DNA of 64,000 bases from Peptostreptococcaceae bacterium (lineage in GTDB: Bacteria > Bacillota > Clostridia > Peptostreptococcales > Peptostreptococcaceae), in NCBI GenBank assembly GCA_902363255.1, contig CABIZO010000001.1, forward strand, positions 434,001 through 498,000, in the 5' to 3' direction. A program made the position numbers and the translations under genes. The notes under the pieces are model-generated. The model was not told the origin of the DNA. It made no database searches and saw only the letters and a program-made list of their open reading frames with translations. Shown here in pieces: positions 33,269 through 42,400 of this stretch (the stretch's first letter is position 1; each line of letters opens with the position of its first letter).

Positions 33269-33304
33269 AAAAAGCACATTGATATTTTTATCAGTGTGCT
33301 TTTT
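33269..33304 (+). terminator. Terminator of the yjjI-yjjW operon
   Basis: 16-bp stem (33269-33284 with 33289-33304, one G-U), TTTT loop, T5 run. Confidence 0.9.
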
Positions 33305-33407
33305 ATATGCCAAATTATTTTAAATGAAAATATAAGGCATACTGCATTTTTATATACATATATTTAGTACTAGCCTTTGAAAAATATTTAAAAGTGAGGA
33401 GCTGAGT

Positions 33408-34478
33408 ATGAAAGAAAAGATTAGTATATTAAATGTAATGAAATTTGCAGGTGCTTTTATAGCTTTTATTATTGGCTCGGGATTTGCAACAGGACAGGAA
33501 ATTATGCAATTTTTTACATCTAATGGATTGTATAGCTTAGTATCTATAGTTATAAGTTTAATAGTATTTACATATTTCGGAGCAACGGTAATGTCTTGTG
33601 GATTTGACTATGGAAGTTCGGAAAGATACAGACCATATAAATACTTTTGTGGAAATAAAGTAGGAGTATTTTATGAGTACTTTGTTCCAGTTTTATTGTT
33701 TATAAGTGTTGTAGTTATGATTTCAGGGGCTGGGGCAACTCTACAAGAATATTATGGACTAAATTATTATGTGGGTTGTGCTATGATGACAGTATTAGTA
33801 CTTATTGCTTTTATTTGTGGACTTGATAGTCTTATTAATATTATTGGACTTATTGGTCCGGTTATAGTTATATTTTCTTTGATTGTGGGATTTACGATTT
33901 TATTTCAAAATTTAGATGGATTAAAAAATATTTCGCAAACAATGATGGAGGTTGATCTAACAAAAGCAGGTGGAAATTGTGTAAAAAGTGGAGTATTATA
34001 TGCATCATATAATATGGTAAGTGGATTATTTTTCTTTACATCTCTTGGAAATAGTGCAGATACTAGAAGAGAAGCTAAATATGGAGCCATTGTAGGTAGT
34101 TTAGCATTGATGATTGTTATTTTAGTTATGAATTTTGCTCTATTATCAAAAATAAAAGATATTTATAATTTATCCATACCAACTTTATATTTTGCAAAAT
34201 CAATATCGACTATATTTGGTAGAGTTTTTTCAGTTGTACTATTATGCGGAATTTTTTCTACAGCAGCACCAAACTTTTGGACTGTTTGTGATAAGATCTC
34301 CAAGGGAGGTAAGTATAATTCCAAAGTTATTGCTATAATCATATCTATTTTAGCATTTTTTTGTGGTTTATTCCCATTTGAAAAATTAGTGGGAAATGTG
34401 TATCCATTTACGGGGATATTAGGCGTTGTATTATTTATACTTATACTTTTTAAACAAATTAGCAAGAGAATTATATAA
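33408..34478 (+). CDS. YkvI-like membrane transporter
   Basis: A 356-residue membrane protein with about ten hydrophobic segments, resembling Bacillus YkvI, a LeuT-fold (APC superfamily) transporter. The first segment contains FAGAFIAFIIGSGFATGQEIMQFFTSNG (about 12-39), the unwound-helix GSGFATGQE type of substrate/Na+ site. Other family stretches are ISGAGATLQEYYG and GLFFFTSLGNSADTRREAKYGAIVGSLALM. Substrate is unknown. Ribosome binding site GAGGAG before ATG. It converges on the LysR gene of the sulfur operon, sharing a terminator, and is probably unrelated to it. Confidence 0.78.
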   Translation: MKEKISILNVMKFAGAFIAFIIGSGFATGQEIMQFFTSNGLYSLVSIVISLIVFTYFGATVMSCGFDYGSSERYRPYKYFCGNKVGVFYEYFVPVLLFISVVVMISGAGATLQEYYGLNYYVGCAMMTVLVLIAFICGLDSLINIIGLIGPVIVIFSLIVGFTILFQNLDGLKNISQTMMEVDLTKAGGNCVKSGVLYASYNMVSGLFFFTSLGNSADTRREAKYGAIVGSLALMIVILVMNFALLSKIKDIYNLSIPTLYFAKSISTIFGRVFSVVLLCGIFSTAAPNFWTVCDKISKGGKYNSKVIAIIISILAFFCGLFPFEKLVGNVYPFTGILGVVLFILILFKQISKRII

Positions 34479-34487
34479 TATTTACAT

Positions 34488-34531
34488 AAAAAAATAAGTA
34501 TAACTTTTGCATAAGTTATACTTATTTTTTT
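34488..34531. terminator. Bidirectional terminator between ykvI-like and LysR genes
   Basis: Perfect 19-bp stem (34488-34506 with 34513-34531), 6-base loop. It covers the last codons of the minus-strand LysR gene, whose final Lys-Lys-stop is read from the T-run. Confidence 0.9.
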
Positions 34532-35433
34532 ATTAATAAATCTTTCATAAAATCAGATGTTTCATATTTTTGTAAAATATCTTTTAATGTAATAATCGAA
34601 GGACTCATTATTTTGTCTTTATGATAAACAAGTTTAAAAGATCTTTTTAGCGGATTTAAATCAGTATTAATTATATGAATTCTTCCGTTTATAATATCTT
34701 CTTCAAATGTATGTATAGATAAAAGTGATAAACAATCATCATCTAAAATAGATCTTCTAATGGTATCTGTTGAACTAGCTTCACATACTAGTTGTATATG
34801 GATTTTATATTTATGTAAAATTTGTTCAAAAAATTCTCTTGTACCACTACCATCCTCCCTCATGGCAAATCTTTGATTTTCCAAATCATATAAAGTTATT
34901 TTTTCTTTAGTTAAAATATGATGGGTATTATTACATAATAGAACAAGATAATCATCGATTACAGGAATAGTAACTAAATCCTGAGAATGGATATCCCCTT
35001 CCACAATAGCTATATCTAGTTCAGAACTTAATAGTTTTTTCTCAACCATAGAAGTATTATTAACATAGGCATAGGTATTTACCCTAGGAGCGATATCGTG
35101 GAATTCTTTTATTATTTTAGACAAAAGACAAGTTCCAACAGTTACAGAAGCTCCAATTCGTAAATTTTCTATGTGAAGATTGTCATTCATTTTTTTCTCC
35201 AAATTATCAAATTGTTCTACTACTTGAGTGGCATAGGTGAAAAGTTCTTTGCCAAATGGTGTTATATATAATTTTTTAGATAGTCTATCAAATAGTTTTC
35301 GGCCATAGTGCTCTTCTAATTCGCGAATAGCCTGGCTTACTGTTGGCTGAGATATATATAATCTTTGTGCAGCAATGCTCATTTTTCCAGCTTTGGCAAC
35401 TTCAATAAAGATTCTTAAGTGTCTAATTGTCAT
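34522..35433 (-). CDS. LysR family regulator of the adjacent sulfur operon
   Basis: A 303-residue LysR regulator: winged helix at about 1-60 (MTIRHLRIFIEVAKAGKMSIAAQRLYISQPTVSQAIRELEEHYG), then the effector domain with REDGSGTREFFEQIL at about 192-206, the same anion-site motif seen in CysB/CysL-like proteins. It is transcribed away from the CoA-disulfide reductase/siroheme reductase operon; the 187-bp shared gap holds a textbook LysR box. I infer that it senses a sulfur compound and controls that operon and itself. Ribosome binding site GGGGGATA before ATG 35433. Confidence 0.9.
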   Translation of the reverse strand: MTIRHLRIFIEVAKAGKMSIAAQRLYISQPTVSQAIRELEEHYGRKLFDRLSKKLYITPFGKELFTYATQVVEQFDNLEKKMNDNLHIENLRIGASVTVGTCLLSKIIKEFHDIAPRVNTYAYVNNTSMVEKKLLSSELDIAIVEGDIHSQDLVTIPVIDDYLVLLCNNTHHILTKEKITLYDLENQRFAMREDGSGTREFFEQILHKYKIHIQLVCEASSTDTIRRSILDDDCLSLLSIHTFEEDIINGRIHIINTDLNPLKRSFKLVYHKDKIMSPSIITLKDILQKYETSDFMKDLLIKK

Positions 35434-35487
35434 AAAATATCCCCCTTATTTCTATCAATAAATATAATTAATTGATATTGATTATCT

Positions 35488-35502
35488 ATAGGTTTTACCT
35501 AT
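35488..35502. promoter_or_regulatory. LysR box in the divergent gap
   Basis: ATAGGT-TTT-ACCTAT is a perfect 15-bp dyad containing T-N11-A (T35489 to A35501), the LysR consensus. It lies 55 bp from the LysR start and about 120 bp from the oxidoreductase start. Confidence 0.6.
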
Positions 35503-35535
35503 GTTTTTAATAAGATAATCTCACTTTTAATAGTA

Positions 35536-35549
35536 TATCACAAGTGATA
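35536..35549. promoter_or_regulatory. Second dyad in the divergent gap
   Basis: TATCAC-AA-GTGATA (35536-35549) is a 14-bp inverted repeat closer to the oxidoreductase gene, about 72 bp from its start. It could be the activation site used by the LysR protein or a site for another regulator; its sequence differs from the LysR box. Confidence 0.4.
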
Positions 35550-35620
35550 CAATGAAATTGAATGATAAGGAAAATAATGTAAATATATATTTATAGATAG
35601 ATAAAAAGGGGTTGATAAGT

Positions 35621-37255
35621 GTGAAAGTACTTATTATTGGAGGGGTTGCAGCAGGAACTAAGGTTGCAGCAAAACTTAAACGTGAAGATAGAAATTTAGA
35701 TGTGACTATTCTTACTAAAGGGAAAGATATATCTTATGCAGGATGTGGTCTTCCTTATTATGTAGGAAATGTTATTAAAGAGAAAGAGCAGTTGATTGTA
35801 AATACTCCAGAAAAATTTGAAAAGTTAACAGGTGTAAAAGTTATAACAGAAATGGAAGTTATAAAAGTTAATGCTGAAGAAAAAATAGTGGATGCAGTAA
35901 GTTTAGAAAGTGATGAAAAGTTTGTTTATGAATACGATAAATTAGTAATAGCTAGTGGAGCTTCTCCTATAAAACCACCAGTTGAAGGTTTAGATTTAAA
36001 AGGAGTTTTCTTCATGAGAACACCAGAAGATGCAATTCAATTAAGAGAATCAATTGAAAAAGGTAAAGTAAAAAGAGCTGTAGTAGTAGGAGCAGGATTT
36101 ATAGGATTAGAAGTTGCAGAAAATATTGCTAAACAAGGAGTAAAAGTATCTGTTATAGATATGGCAGAGCATGTACTTCCTGGATTTGATGAAGAAATGA
36201 GTGAATATATAGAAAATCATTTGGCTGAAAATGGAATAATGACTGCTACAGGCGTAAAAATGGAAGGAATTATAGGAACTGATAGAGTTGAAAAAGTCAA
36301 AACTTCTAGACGTGCGATGAAGGCAGATACAGTAGTTTTATCTATTGGTATTCGTGCGAATACTCAATTTTTACAAGATAGTAAAATAGAGCTTATGCCA
36401 AATAAAACTATAAAAGTAAATGAATATTTACAAACAAATATAGAAGATATATATGCAATAGGTGATTGTGCTTGTGTAATAAATAAAATTACAAAAGCGC
36501 CACAATGGTCACCAATGGGATCTTCTGCAAATATAGAAGGTCGTATTACTGCTAAAAATATACTAGGGAAAAATAAGCCTTATGGAGGTGTTCTTGGTAC
36601 AGCAGTTTGTAAATTACCAAACTTGAATACAGGAAGAACAGGACTTACAGAAGCAGCAGCAAAAGAAGCAGGATATAATTCAATAAGTGTTATTTCTGTT
36701 GTAGATGACAAAGCTCATTATTATCCAGGAGCAGGTAGTTTTATAGTTAAAATGATAGCCGACAGAGATACTAAAAAATTACTAGGTTTACAAGTACTTG
36801 GAAAGGGAGAAGTAGATAAAATGGTTGATATAGCAGTTACTGCAATATCATTAAACGCATCAATAGATGATTTAGAAAACTTAGATTTTGCTTATGCACC
36901 ACCATTTTCTACAGCAATTCATCCATTTGCTCATACTTTAAATATATTACAAAATAAAATAAATGGAGAATTTGAGACGATAACTCCTGTAGAGTTTAAA
37001 GAAGGTAAAGCTGAAGATTATAAGATAATTGATGCGTCTATATCACCAACTTTGAGAACTGCTCCATACGTAGATTTAACAAAAGTGGAGGGGGTACTTC
37101 CAGAATATAATACTAATGAGAAATTACTATTGGTATGTGCAAAGGGTAAACGTGCATATATGCTTCAAAATCGTTTAAAATTCTATGGATACAAAAATAC
37201 AAAAGTTCTTGAAGGTGGATTAACTTTCAATGAAATAGATGAAGATGAAGAATAA
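35621..37255 (+). CDS. CoA-disulfide reductase with C-terminal rhodanese domain (persulfide reductase type)
   Basis: A 544-residue FAD- and NAD(P)H-dependent oxidoreductase. FAD-binding VLIIGGVAAG starts the protein; redox Cys42 is in SYAGCGLPYY, the single active cysteine of CoA-disulfide reductases and NADH-dependent persulfide reductases. The NADH site is VVVGAGFIGLEVAE (about 150-163) and the second FAD motif IYAIGDCA (about 278-285). After a dimer domain comes a rhodanese domain (about 455-544) with catalytic Cys506 in LVCAKGKRAY. It likely reduces CoA-persulfide, polysulfide or sulfur. Start GTG 35621 is chosen since AAAAGGGG (35604-35611) abuts the alternative TTG at 35612. Confidence 0.88.
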   Translation: MKVLIIGGVAAGTKVAAKLKREDRNLDVTILTKGKDISYAGCGLPYYVGNVIKEKEQLIVNTPEKFEKLTGVKVITEMEVIKVNAEEKIVDAVSLESDEKFVYEYDKLVIASGASPIKPPVEGLDLKGVFFMRTPEDAIQLRESIEKGKVKRAVVVGAGFIGLEVAENIAKQGVKVSVIDMAEHVLPGFDEEMSEYIENHLAENGIMTATGVKMEGIIGTDRVEKVKTSRRAMKADTVVLSIGIRANTQFLQDSKIELMPNKTIKVNEYLQTNIEDIYAIGDCACVINKITKAPQWSPMGSSANIEGRITAKNILGKNKPYGGVLGTAVCKLPNLNTGRTGLTEAAAKEAGYNSISVISVVDDKAHYYPGAGSFIVKMIADRDTKKLLGLQVLGKGEVDKMVDIAVTAISLNASIDDLENLDFAYAPPFSTAIHPFAHTLNILQNKINGEFETITPVEFKEGKAEDYKIIDASISPTLRTAPYVDLTKVEGVLPEYNTNEKLLLVCAKGKRAYMLQNRLKFYGYKNTKVLEGGLTFNEIDEDEE

Positions 37256-37290
37256 TAATTAAAAAGGATTATATAAAAGGGGGAAAAATA

Positions 37291-38244
37291 ATGGCAACAT
37301 TAACAATTAGCAAAGAAGATGAAAAAAGAGTAAAAGCTCTAGGATTTTTAAGTAATAAAGGTACTGATAATTTCTCAGCAAGAATAATAACTAAAAATGG
37401 GAAAATAACAGCAGCTCAACAAAAGCGTATAGGTGATGCAGCTGAGTTATTTGGGAACGGAATAGTAACATTTACAACTCGTCTTACAGTAGAAGTACAA
37501 GGAATACCATATGAAAAAATCGAAGATTTTAGAGCATATATAGCTGAAGAAGGTCTTGAAACTGGAGGAACAGGATCAAAAGTACGTCCAGTGGTATCAT
37601 GTAAGGGAACTACTTGCCAATATGGTTTAGCAGATACTTTTGAATTATCAGAAGAAATACATGAAAGATTTTATAAAGGTTATGCAAGTGTAAGGCTACC
37701 TCATAAATTTAAAATAGCAACTGGAGGATGTCCAAATAACTGTGTAAAGCCAGATTTAAATGACTTGGGAATAATAGGTCAATATATACCTAACTTTGAC
37801 GAAGATTCTTGTAATGGATGTAAAAAATGTGCTATAGAAAAACTATGTCCTATAAATGCTTGTAAGGTAGTAGATGGTATATTAGAAATAGACGAAGAAC
37901 TATGTAATCACTGTGGTCGTTGTGTAGGAGCATGTCCATTTGATGCCATAGAAGATGGAACATATGGATACAAAATTTACATTGGTGGTAGATGGGGTAA
38001 AAAAGTTAACCATGGTATAGCTTTAAATAAGATATTTACTAGCAAAGAAGAAGCATTAGATGTAATAGAAAAAGCCATATTATTATATAGAGAACAAGGA
38101 AAAACAGGAGAGCGCTTTGCAAATACTATAGAACGTTTAGGGTTTGAAAATGTAGAAAAACAATTATTAGCAAATGATTTACTTGAGAGAAAAGAAGAAA
38201 TAATAAATGCAGAGCTTCATCTAGTTGGAGGGGCTACTTGTTAG
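37291..38244 (+). CDS. Siroheme sulfite/nitrite reductase-like protein with ferredoxin domain (AsrC-like)
   Basis: A 317-residue protein of the nitrite/sulfite reductase family. The N-terminal ferredoxin-like half (about 20-95) leads to the siroheme/4Fe-4S ligands Cys104, Cys109, Cys147 and Cys151 (CKGTTCQYG and GGCPNNCVKPD). A two-cluster ferredoxin unit is inserted (about 173-225: CNGCKKCAIEKLCPINAC and CNHCGRCVGACPFDA). This layout matches AsrC, the catalytic part of anaerobic sulfite reductase, and related small dissimilatory-type enzymes. AsrA and AsrB are absent; the upstream flavoprotein may supply electrons instead, which is inference. Lies 35 bp after it, with an AAAAGGGGGAAA site. 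Confidence 0.85.
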   Translation: MATLTISKEDEKRVKALGFLSNKGTDNFSARIITKNGKITAAQQKRIGDAAELFGNGIVTFTTRLTVEVQGIPYEKIEDFRAYIAEEGLETGGTGSKVRPVVSCKGTTCQYGLADTFELSEEIHERFYKGYASVRLPHKFKIATGGCPNNCVKPDLNDLGIIGQYIPNFDEDSCNGCKKCAIEKLCPINACKVVDGILEIDEELCNHCGRCVGACPFDAIEDGTYGYKIYIGGRWGKKVNHGIALNKIFTSKEEALDVIEKAILLYREQGKTGERFANTIERLGFENVEKQLLANDLLERKEEIINAELHLVGGATC

Positions 38245-38295
38245 TAGTTGCTCTTGGATAGAGAATTTATAATAAATATAATTTGGAATGAAATA

Positions 38296-38335
38296 AAAAA
38301 GGGTGTTGAACTAAAAATAGTGCAACACCCTTTTT
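38296..38335 (+). terminator. Terminator of the sulfur operon
   Basis: 13-bp perfect stem (38296-38308 with 38323-38335) with an extra ACTA/TAGT stem inside the loop. Confidence 0.9.
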
Positions 38336-38466
38336 AAGTATTATAAAGTAACAATTTATTCAATAAGTATAGGATTAATACTTTTTAGTGTTATCATATT
38401 AATGAATAGTAAAATTACATCTTACCAAAATGTAAAATTAGTATGGTAATTATTACTGTATAATAA

Positions 38467-38505
38467 AGTTTATGATAAATTACTGAATATAATTTATCAT
38501 AAACT
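38467..38505. promoter_or_regulatory. 15-bp inverted repeat near the ABC exporter promoter
   Basis: AGTTTATGATAAATT (38467-38481) and its exact complement (38491-38505) are separated by 9 bases. TATAAT boxes lie just before (38459-38464) and inside (38488-38493) it. No T-run follows, so it reads as an operator or a 5'-UTR hairpin rather than a terminator, 56 bp before the ABC ATPase gene. The rest of the 317-bp gap holds the preceding terminator and a weaker TTACCA/TGGTAA dyad (38422-38449). Confidence 0.5.
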
Positions 38506-38561
38506 ATTAAAATGCTTATAAATAGATTATTAAAAGAGGTATGTAAATAAGGGGGAAATTT

Positions 38562-39335
38562 ATGAATGAAATAATATTAGAATTAAAAAATTTGAAAAAG
38601 AATTTTGGAGGAAAAGAAGTATTAAAGGGTGTTGATCTTCAAGTAAAAAGAGGAGAAATCATTGGGTACATTGGAGCTAATGGTGCAGGTAAAAGTACAA
38701 CTGTAAAAATCATGTTAGGAATAGTAGATGGATATGAAGGAGATGTAATAATCTTTAATAAAAATATTAAAGATACAAAAGGCGAGTATAAAAAGAAAAT
38801 AGGTTATGTACCAGAAGTATCCGAAGTATATGAAAGTTTAACTGCAATGGAATATTTGAACTTTATTGGTCAACTATATGATTTAGATATGGATACATCA
38901 ACAATAAAAGCGAAGGAACTTATGCATTTATTTGGAATAGGAGATTATTCAAATACAAGAATATCAACATTTTCAAAAGGTATGAGACAAAAACTAATAC
39001 TTATTTCTAGTATTATTCATAATCCAGAAATACTATTTTTAGATGAACCTTTAAGTGGATTAGATGCAAATTCCGTAATGATTGTTAAAGAATTACTTGA
39101 AATATTTGCGAAAGAAGGAAAAACAATTTTCTATTCATCACATATTATGGATGTTGTTGAGAAAATAAGTCATAGAATTGTACTTCTTAATGATGGGAAA
39201 ATAGTTGCAGATGGAAGCTTTAATGAACTAAAAGAAAACTCTCATGAAGGTTCATTGGAAGAAATATTTAATGAAATGACAGGGTTTAATAATCACAAAG
39301 AAATTGCTGATAAAGTGGCTATGGCGATTAAGTAG
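38562..39335 (+). CDS. ABC transporter ATP-binding protein
   Basis: A 257-residue ABC ATPase of the ABC-2 exporter type. Walker A GANGAGKSTT (about 41-50), Q-loop region YVPEVSEVYESLTAMEYLNF, signature STFSKGMRQKL (about 136-146), Walker B ILFLDEPLSGLD (about 156-167) and the switch histidine in YSSHIMD. It forms a transporter with the large permease encoded directly downstream. Ribosome binding site AGGGGGAAA before ATG 38562. A 15-bp dyad upstream suggests regulation. Substrate unknown. Confidence 0.9.
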   Translation: MNEIILELKNLKKNFGGKEVLKGVDLQVKRGEIIGYIGANGAGKSTTVKIMLGIVDGYEGDVIIFNKNIKDTKGEYKKKIGYVPEVSEVYESLTAMEYLNFIGQLYDLDMDTSTIKAKELMHLFGIGDYSNTRISTFSKGMRQKLILISSIIHNPEILFLDEPLSGLDANSVMIVKELLEIFAKEGKTIFYSSHIMDVVEKISHRIVLLNDGKIVADGSFNELKENSHEGSLEEIFNEMTGFNNHKEIADKVAMAIK

Positions 39336-39344
39336 GTGAATAAT

Positions 39345-40973
39345 ATGAGAGAATATAAATTTTTAAATATTTTAGATAAATTCAAAGGAATATATACCAA
39401 ATTTGGCGTGGATTATGAGAAGATGAGAATAATTTTAAGTATGAAGTTAACTCTTGATAGTAGAAGAACGTCCACTGTTATGCAAAACTCTGGTAAAGAA
39501 GAAAAGGAAGAAGAAATCAAAAACTCATTTAATAAAGCATTAATTATGTATGCAATAATGGGGATTTTTATTGGAATAATAACTCTATTTCCATTTAATA
39601 AAATGTATACATATTCTATAGTTTTTGGGATGTTTATGTTTTTTATATTAACTATATTTATATCAGATTTTTCAAGTGTCTTATTAGATATGAGAGATAA
39701 AAATATAATCGGGACAAAAGGCATTGATAATAAAACTATTAATGCAGCTAAATTAACTCATATTTGTTATTATATTTTTTTAACATCATTGGCATTGTCA
39801 TGGCTTACGATAATAGGCATGTTTAAGTCTGGTGTATTGATAGGAATTCTTTTTATATTAGAATTAATAATTATAGATATTTTTATGGTTGTAATAACAG
39901 CTTTGTTATATCTTTTTATTTTAAGATTTTTTGACGGTGAAAAAGTTAAAGATATAATAAATTTTGTTCAAATCGGTTTAACAATAATAATGACTATAAG
40001 TTATCAATTTTTAGGTAGAATGTTTGATATAGTAGACTTAAATATAATATATGAAAGTAAAATATGGAACCTACTTTTACCACCAATGTGGTTCGCATCT
40101 CCTTTATATGCAGTTGCAGGCGAAGAAATAAATAACATAATAATTATCCTTATTGCATTGGCATTTTTTGTGCCAATAATAGCAATTAGTCTTTATATAA
40201 AGAATACTAGTAAGTTTGAAGATTCTCTTTCAAAATTAAATATTGCAAAAAATAATGAAAAAGAAAAGAAAAATGGACTATTTTATAAAATTGGTAGATA
40301 TACATGCAAAAATAATGAAGAAAAAGCAGTTTATGATCTTTCAACCTCTATATTAAAAAGAGAAAGAGAATTTAAACTAATGACATATCCTAGTTTAGGT
40401 TTTGAAATTGTATTTCCACTATTATTTATATTTATGTTTTCAATGGATTCTATAAATGAAATAAAGAATATATCTTTACATATGTCATTAAATATTTATT
40501 GGTTTATATTTATGGTACCAACGTTATTAATGGCGCTACAGTATTCAAATAACTATAATGCAGCATGGATTTACGAGGCATCATTTATAAGTGATAAATC
40601 TAATATATATAGGGGTGCGTATAAAGCACTTTTAGCGAATCTATTATTACCTCTATATCTATTTGAAAGTATAATTTTTATAGTTGTTTTTGGTATTAAA
40701 GTAATACCTATTTTAATTATTGCTTTTGTATTTTTATTGATTTTCATAGTTATTGAACATCTAATAGGGAAAAATAGTTTGCCTTTTACTATTAAGTTTG
40801 GAGAGGTTAACAAAAGTCAAAGTCTTATTAATACTATATTAGGTATGATTATTTTAGGTGTAGCAGTAGGAATAAACTATTTTATATTATTTAATATGTA
40901 TGCATTATTAGCATACGGAGTAATTCTAACAATTATAGCATTTATAATGTGGAATAAATGTATAAAAGTATAA
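39345..40973 (+). CDS. ABC transporter permease, large multi-segment
   Basis: A 542-residue membrane protein with about 12 hydrophobic segments, beginning after a basic cytoplasmic N-terminus of about 65 residues. A second cytoplasmic loop (about 285-345) separates two membrane halves. It is the membrane partner of the ATPase just upstream. The family is an ABC-2-like permease; I do not recognise a substrate class, and antimicrobial peptide or polymer export are both possible. Start ATG 39345 follows TAGGTGA, which overlaps the upstream stop; the earlier GTG 39336 has no usable ribosome binding site. Confidence 0.82.
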   Translation: MREYKFLNILDKFKGIYTKFGVDYEKMRIILSMKLTLDSRRTSTVMQNSGKEEKEEEIKNSFNKALIMYAIMGIFIGIITLFPFNKMYTYSIVFGMFMFFILTIFISDFSSVLLDMRDKNIIGTKGIDNKTINAAKLTHICYYIFLTSLALSWLTIIGMFKSGVLIGILFILELIIIDIFMVVITALLYLFILRFFDGEKVKDIINFVQIGLTIIMTISYQFLGRMFDIVDLNIIYESKIWNLLLPPMWFASPLYAVAGEEINNIIIILIALAFFVPIIAISLYIKNTSKFEDSLSKLNIAKNNEKEKKNGLFYKIGRYTCKNNEEKAVYDLSTSILKREREFKLMTYPSLGFEIVFPLLFIFMFSMDSINEIKNISLHMSLNIYWFIFMVPTLLMALQYSNNYNAAWIYEASFISDKSNIYRGAYKALLANLLLPLYLFESIIFIVVFGIKVIPILIIAFVFLLIFIVIEHLIGKNSLPFTIKFGEVNKSQSLINTILGMIILGVAVGINYFILFNMYALLAYGVILTIIAFIMWNKCIKV

Positions 40974-41018
40974 TGGTACTTAAATTTATCAGCTTTATCG
41001 GTATTAAATAAATTTATT

Positions 41019-41063
41019 AAAGGAGCAAGGAAATGGTAGTTTTACTATTTCCTTAGCTCCTTT
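41019..41063 (+). terminator. Terminator of the ABC exporter operon
   Basis: About 20-bp stem between 41019-41037 and 41043-41063 with one bulge and one G-U, followed by TTTAGTT. Confidence 0.85.
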
Positions 41064-41116
41064 TTTAGTTACTATCTTTGTAAAATAAACTTATAATATA
41101 ATTATTAGGAATAAAG

Positions 41117-42250
41117 GTGGTGGTTTCAATTAAAAAATTTAGAATTGTATCTATTTCTTTGTTTGTTTTAGGGATTTTATTGAATATAATAGCAGGGAAA
41201 ATCCCTAATTTAGTGGAGAAATATTATTCAAATGGAATTAACATATATATTGTAAAATTTATGAGCAAGGTTTTTAGTATTTTTCCTTTTTCAGTATTTG
41301 AAATATTAATTTATATAGCAATATTATCTATTTTATTATTTTTAATATATTCAATTTATTATATTGTGAAAAATCCCAAGAATATATTATCCTATTTAAA
41401 AAATTCACTTTTAAATATAATATCTATAGTTGGTATAGTTTATTTCATTTTTGTGGTATTATGGGGATTAAATTATAATCGTATGGATTTAAAAGATTCT
41501 CTAATTGCTGATTACAATATAAGCCACAATGAGAATATAAAAGACGTTGATTATGACAAAGAAGATTTAATAAATTTATATAAGTTTTTAGTAGAAAAAT
41601 GTAACGATACGAGAACTAAAGTTTTGGAAGATGATCAAAAAGTAATGAAGTGTAATACTGATTATAAAGAAGTTTTAAAACGAGCAAATAGTGGATATGA
41701 AAATGTTAGTATTTTAAATTTAAATAAAAGAGGCAGTTATGCAACAGCAAAACCAATAATAAACTCAAATTTATTATGTTACACAGGTATAACAGGAATT
41801 TACTCACCTTTTACAGGAGAAGCTAATGTAAATATTGTAGCACCGGATATTTATATTCCTTTCACAACATTACATGAAATGGCACATCAAAGGGGATATG
41901 GAAGTGAGGACGAGTGCAATTTTTTAGCCTACATTGCTTGTATAAATAATGAAGACTATGATTTTCAATATTCGGGATATATATTAGCGCTTAAGTATAC
42001 AGCATCAGCTTTGGCCAAAGTTGATTATGATACTTTAGTTAGTTTAAACGGAGATCTATCATCATCTGTAATTAATGATTTAAATTACAGCAGAGAATTT
42101 TGGAAACAATATGAAGGAAAAGTAAATGAAGTATCAGATAATATGAATAGTAATTATTTAAAGGCAAATGGTGTTGAAGAGGGTACATTAAGTTATGGAA
42201 AAGTAGTAAATTTACTCCTAGTATATTACAGCTTATATGGATTTAATTAA
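41117..42250 (+). CDS. DUF3810 family membrane protein with HExxH motif
   Basis: A 377-residue protein. Three hydrophobic segments (about 10-27, 55-80, 100-122) precede an extracytoplasmic-looking domain that holds FTTLHEMAHQRGYGSEDECNFLAY (about 252-275), a zinc-metalloprotease-type HExxH with a downstream glutamate. This is the DUF3810 pattern. A peptidase activity is inferred from the motif only. The start is uncertain: GTG 41117 and GTG 41120 lie inside the AAAGGTGG Shine-Dalgarno (41113-41120), whereas the codon properly spaced from it is an ATT at 41129. ATT starts are rare, so I keep the longest frame and flag it. Confidence 0.75.
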   Translation: MVVSIKKFRIVSISLFVLGILLNIIAGKIPNLVEKYYSNGINIYIVKFMSKVFSIFPFSVFEILIYIAILSILLFLIYSIYYIVKNPKNILSYLKNSLLNIISIVGIVYFIFVVLWGLNYNRMDLKDSLIADYNISHNENIKDVDYDKEDLINLYKFLVEKCNDTRTKVLEDDQKVMKCNTDYKEVLKRANSGYENVSILNLNKRGSYATAKPIINSNLLCYTGITGIYSPFTGEANVNIVAPDIYIPFTTLHEMAHQRGYGSEDECNFLAYIACINNEDYDFQYSGYILALKYTASALAKVDYDTLVSLNGDLSSSVINDLNYSREFWKQYEGKVNEVSDNMNSNYLKANGVEEGTLSYGKVVNLLLVYYSLYGFN

Positions 42251-42400
42251 AATAAAAAGTTGGTGTCATAGTATTTATAATAAAATATATAGATATAGTT
42301 TTTATGCATGACTGATATAACCAATAAGAATTAGACATTAATTAAAATAGACTGTATATTTAATAAGGGATTATAAGTATGAAATACAGGAGGATTAAAT

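Noticed and set aside
35621..37255. Plain water-forming NADH oxidase
   Set aside because: The single cysteine motif is shared, but the C-terminal rhodanese domain and the siroheme partner favour a CoA-disulfide/persulfide reductase.
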